From the NCBI RefSeq assembly GCF_943913055.1, contig NZ_CALTWS010000121.1:1-8569 (forward strand): a stretch of 8,569 nucleotides of DNA. Direction: 5' to 3'. This document shows, piece by piece, positions 6,143 through 8,569 of the stretch. The DNA comes from an uncultured Brevundimonas sp. (GTDB taxonomy: Bacteria > Pseudomonadota > Alphaproteobacteria > Caulobacterales > Caulobacteraceae). Below the pieces are notes generated by a model, which was given only the letters and a program-made list of their open reading frames with translations, was not told the origin of the DNA and made no database searches. The translations under genes were made by a program, and so were the position numbers. The stretch's first letter is position 1. The number at the start of each line of letters is the position of its first letter.

Positions 6143-6747
6143 AGCGGGTGTTGCAGGCTGCTGACCGCCGGAGACGACGCGAACATCCAGCCCCGAAAGA
6201 TCTGGCGCTGCTCACCCTGCATCACGCCGCGCGGTTGCAGGCTGACATCCAGATAGGCGATGGCATCCGCGACCTGCTCGTCGCCCGCCGACACCTCGCA
6301 GGCCCGTGCCGAGATGATGAGAGCCTTCTCGAACCGCACGGGACGACCGCCGACCTCGACCTCGAACCGCATTGAGCGGGCCGTGATCTTGTCGATTGCC
6401 TCGACGATGGCGACGCGGCGACGCTGGCGGCGCAGCGGCTCTGTCGGCGTGACCACAGGCGCAGGCGCGGCCGCAGCCACCTCTTCCTCGACAGTCTCTT
6501 CGATCGGCGGCGCGACGACCACCACGGGCTCGGCGGGCACCGCCAAAGGCGCTGTCTCGGGTGACGTGGGCGTGATCTGAGCCGGGGGCGTGCTCGGCGG
6601 CGTCTGCTGTCGATTCAGGTCGGCGGTCGTGCCCTGCACGGGCACGGCGTCCTGCGGCAGGTCGTTCAAGGCCGAGGCGATGACGCCACCCGACACCATC
6701 ATGGCCCCGGCCGTCACCCCAGCCAGGATCAGGCCACGGGGGTTCAT
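6109..6747 (-). CDS. DUF2155 domain-containing exported or membrane-anchored protein
   Basis: I recognise the C-terminal half as DUF2155, an alphaproteobacterial family of unknown function. Residues 5-26 are hydrophobic (LILAGVTAGAMMVSGGVIASA) after Asn-Pro-Arg, which fits a signal peptide or N-terminal anchor with possible cleavage near ASA. A Pro/Thr/Ala/Glu-rich linker spans about 33-105. The globular domain runs 106-212, with a basic cluster RRQRRR (106-111), VEAIDKITARSMRFEVEVG, and the signature end GWMFASSPAVSSLQHPLYDAWIVGC (186-210). The only two cysteines, C150 and C210, could form a disulfide in the periplasm (inference). The start is ATG 6747 with GGAG 6 bases upstream. It overlaps the NDUFA12 stop as ATGA, so it is probably translated with it; its 3' end overlaps aat. 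Neighbourhood with a complex I accessory gene is recurrent in alphaproteobacteria, as I recall. Confidence 0.9.
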   Translation of the reverse strand: MNPRGLILAGVTAGAMMVSGGVIASALNDLPQDAVPVQGTTADLNRQQTPPSTPPAQITPTSPETAPLAVPAEPVVVVAPPIEETVEEEVAAAAPAPVVTPTEPLRRQRRRVAIVEAIDKITARSMRFEVEVGGRPVRFEKALIISARACEVSAGDEQVADAIAYLDVSLQPRGVMQGEQRQIFRGWMFASSPAVSSLQHPLYDAWIVGCKA

Positions 6748-7136
6748 TCTGGGCTCCAGGCCTCATAGTCACCGGTCGCAGCGGGGCGTTTGCCGTCGGC
6801 AGCCAGGGACCCTTGCGGCTTCCAGGCCATCGGTGTGCCAGTCAGATTAGGCACGTGGTCCAGTTCCCAACGCTGCCGGGCCAGAGGCGCCACGGTCGGT
6901 GGCTCGTCCAGGGTGTAATGCAGCCAACCGTGCCAGTCGGGCGACACCTTGGAGGCGTCGGCATAGCCATTGTATGTCACCCAGCGCCGCCTGCGACCGT
7001 CATAGCTGGTGGTGTCGCGGGACTGATAATAGCGGTTGCCGAACTCGTCCTCGCCGATGAATTCCCCGCGCTTGGCGATGGTGAAAAGCGTCCCCAGGGT
7101 CGCGCCGCTTGTCCAGCCGAAAATCTTGCCTAGCAC
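6744..7136 (-). CDS. NDUFA12-type accessory subunit of NADH:ubiquinone oxidoreductase (complex I)
   Basis: This is the alphaproteobacterial homologue of the mitochondrial complex I subunit NDUFA12 (17.2-kDa type), a peripheral accessory protein that helps assemble or stabilise complex I. The 130-residue product shows the family pattern: LGKIFGWTSGATLGTLFTIAKRGEFIGEDEFGNRYYQ (2-38), SYDGRRRRWVTYNGYADASKV (44-64), PDWHGWLHYTLDEPPTVAP (66-84), DHVPNLTGTPMAW (93-105) and a TGDYEAWSPE end. I chose GTG 7136 because the family usually begins right at this LxKIF motif; AGTGGA lies 9 bases upstream. The frame stays open further 5', and ATG 7193 would add 19 residues, which look unrelated to the family. 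The stop TGA overlaps the DUF2155 start by four bases (ATGA). Confidence 0.92.
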   Translation of the reverse strand: MLGKIFGWTSGATLGTLFTIAKRGEFIGEDEFGNRYYQSRDTTSYDGRRRRWVTYNGYADASKVSPDWHGWLHYTLDEPPTVAPLARQRWELDHVPNLTGTPMAWKPQGSLAADGKRPAATGDYEAWSPE

Positions 7137-7340
7137 GTCAGGAAATCCACTCGTGATCCGTCGCGGCAAGCCGCCGGCGACAGCCTGCAACATAGAAAAT
7201 GCCAGACGGTTCGTCCAGCCGCGCGACCGCAGCGGCCAACTCAACATCTTGGGGGTAAACGGCGGCCGAACCGCCAGATTTATTGCCGATCCTCCCGAGA
7301 TGCCGCTAGTCTCCAGTGGCAGGTCGCTCTGGACATCCGC
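7137..7340. other. Divergent intergenic region between the NDUFA12-type gene and the large plus-strand gene
   Basis: These 204 bases lie between two genes that point away from each other, so promoters for both should be here. I see no convincing -35/-10 pair, no hairpin with a T-run and no RNA gene. Both flanking frames stay open into this region, so part of it could be coding if either gene starts further upstream. Confidence 0.4.
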
Positions 7341-8569
7341 ATGCCTCTCTCGCTCGCCGCGCTCGACAGCAGGACTATATGGGAGCCGCGCGATCTCGAG
7401 CGCGCGGACAGAGTCGTTACAGTCGAGGCACCTGCCGGCTGGACCGACGCCCAGGTGGAAGCCTGGCTGGACTGGGCAGGCATTGCGCCAGGCCAAACGA
7501 CGGCAGCCAGCCTCAGCGCGGTCATTGGAGACTACGTGAAGACGCTGGTGGTCGCGCATGACGCCGATCTGGTCGCCTCCCTTCGACTCGGGCTTGTCAC
7601 ACCTGCCCGCTGCCAGGCCGTTGCTGGCGGCATCCACCATCTTTCCGACCCAGCCGACGAGCAGGCCTTGAGCGCAGAGATATCCCGACTACGGGCTGCA
7701 CGCCTGGCGTCGGGTGCCGTCGAGGCCGTTTGCGCAGCCCTGTCCCGAGTGACCGAGGCCGTGGATCGCTGCGAAGGCTCGCAGGCCGATTGCGCCGATC
7801 CCGAGCGCAACCCTGCCCTCGCCCGTGCGGCCGCGCAGGCACGACTGGCCGGAGCCGGCGATCTGGACATTCTGAGAGCGTCGAGAGGTGAGACAGTTGT
7901 CGCGCCGGAGCCGACCGCCTGTCCAGTGCCCCCGCCCCTCATCGCACTGGCAGACCGCACCGCGCTGGCAACATCCGCCTCATCGATCGCAGGCCTAGTG
8001 GCGGATGGCGATGTGGTCGTGGTCTTCAAGGTAGATCACGCCCAGACTTTGATCGACACCGCCGACGCTCCCGGCATCCTGTTGTCGATGCCTGCCATCG
8101 CCGCCGTGTCCGGCGACGACATTCTGGCTGTACTAGGCTCCCTCTGTGGGGCGTGGGCGAATGCGCTGACTGCGTCTGATCAGCCCCTGACCATCGGCCT
8201 GGGCGGCCTGGCCGATGTCGCGCTGTCCGCTCCGGATCCTGTCGCCTTTGCCGAAGAGGTGGGCGGGGTGGTGCGAACGGCCGTGGGCGCTGATCGTCGC
8301 CTGGGTGGCATGATCGACGATCCGGAGGCGCATCTGCGGCTTGGCCTGCCCGCATTCGCTTCGACCGAAGTCTGGCAAACCTGGGACGGGGACGTGCAGT
8401 CACGCCTCCGGCCATCGATCGCTGCGGCTATCGCGCAGGCGGACGGCGACATCGCATCCGCCGAGCGCCATCTGTTCGGTCATCGGACCCTCATAAACGC
8501 TCCCGGCGTCGATCACACAGCGCTTCGCGGTGTCGGCTTTACGGATGTTGAACTGGACGCGGTCGAGAC
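7341..8569 (+). CDS. Large protein of uncertain family, possibly class II ribonucleotide reductase-like (TSCPD type); 3' end outside window
   Basis: One frame is open from ATG 7341 to the right edge, 409 codons without a stop. No upstream ATG lies in frame nearby; the ribosome binding site is weak (TGGA 8 bases upstream). The N-terminal part is acidic and helical with AWLDWAGI near residue 45. Cysteines lie at 91, 131, 144, 151, 194 and 269, including the pair CEGSQADC (144-151). A mixed alpha/beta region includes DVVVVFKVDHAQ and LTIGLGGLADVAL. The last residues hold LFGHRTLINAPGVDHTALRGVGFTDVELDAVE. This resembles, from memory, the G-x2-TL-x-(G/N)AP-x3-H stretch near the end of class II (NrdJ) ribonucleotide reductases, and TSCPD-domain relatives exist in Caulobacterales. 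There is no signal peptide or membrane segment. The family call is a low-certainty inference; that a gene is present is well supported by the long frame and codon use. Confidence 0.8.
   Translation, partial: MPLSLAALDSRTIWEPRDLERADRVVTVEAPAGWTDAQVEAWLDWAGIAPGQTTAASLSAVIGDYVKTLVVAHDADLVASLRLGLVTPARCQAVAGGIHHLSDPADEQALSAEISRLRAARLASGAVEAVCAALSRVTEAVDRCEGSQADCADPERNPALARAAAQARLAGAGDLDILRASRGETVVAPEPTACPVPPPLIALADRTALATSASSIAGLVADGDVVVVFKVDHAQTLIDTADAPGILLSMPAIAAVSGDDILAVLGSLCGAWANALTASDQPLTIGLGGLADVALSAPDPVAFAEEVGGVVRTAVGADRRLGGMIDDPEAHLRLGLPAFASTEVWQTWDGDVQSRLRPSIAAAIAQADGDIASAERHLFGHRTLINAPGVDHTALRGVGFTDVELDAVE

Noticed and set aside
5439..6150. The 11-base direct repeat TAGAGCGGGTG at 5439-5449 and 6140-6150, covering the stop codons of accC and aat
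   Set aside because: It looks like a flanking repeat of aat, but several 11-base matches are expected by chance in a window this size, and aat is in its usual context with no sign of transfer.
7532..8029. A 165-codon minus-strand open frame inside the large right-hand gene
   Set aside because: It is Ser/Arg/Ala-rich, typical of antisense reading of GC-rich coding sequence, and the plus-strand frame is longer and has normal codon use.

Overview
This is GC-rich chromosomal DNA from an alphaproteobacterium. The gene families, their order and several GANTC (CcrM-type) sites fit Caulobacterales, perhaps Brevundimonas or a relative; the genus is an inference. I see no mobile element, CRISPR array, rRNA, tRNA or phage gene. 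Most of the window is core housekeeping DNA, and no stretch above 300 bases lacks a gene.

Left part (1-2980). The window opens in the Ala/Pro/Lys-rich end of an unidentified plus-strand gene, closed by a strong intrinsic terminator (291-324). Five minus-strand genes then read from right to left: thiS (sulfur carrier), a small two-helix membrane protein, an SPFH/band-7 membrane protein, thiG (thiazole synthase) and a DUF3126 protein. Gaps are 22 to 62 bases with no convincing terminator, so they may be one transcription unit. ThiS and ThiG act together in making the thiazole half of thiamine, but here two membrane-protein genes sit between them. No thiamine riboswitch is visible.

Middle part (2981-6142). 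A short divergent intergenic region with a candidate promoter precedes the plus-strand set aroQ (type II dehydroquinase, shikimate pathway), accB and accC (biotin carrier and biotin carboxylase of acetyl-CoA carboxylase) and aat (leucyl/phenylalanyl-tRNA-protein transferase, N-degron pathway). Genes are tightly spaced, and aat may overlap accC.

Right part (6109-8569). A DUF2155 envelope protein and an NDUFA12-type complex I accessory subunit lie on the minus strand. They are coupled by an ATGA overlap, and the DUF2155 gene overlaps the end of aat tail to tail by 34 bases. After a 204-base divergent spacer, a plus-strand gene of at least 409 codons runs off the right edge. Its family is uncertain; a class II ribonucleotide reductase-like (TSCPD-type) protein is my best guess.

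Points that merit a second look are the split thiS/thiG pair, the cysteine-bearing insertion in the SPFH protein, the unidentified large gene at the right edge and the terminal helix of the first partial protein. I found no clear case for an undescribed defence or mobile system.
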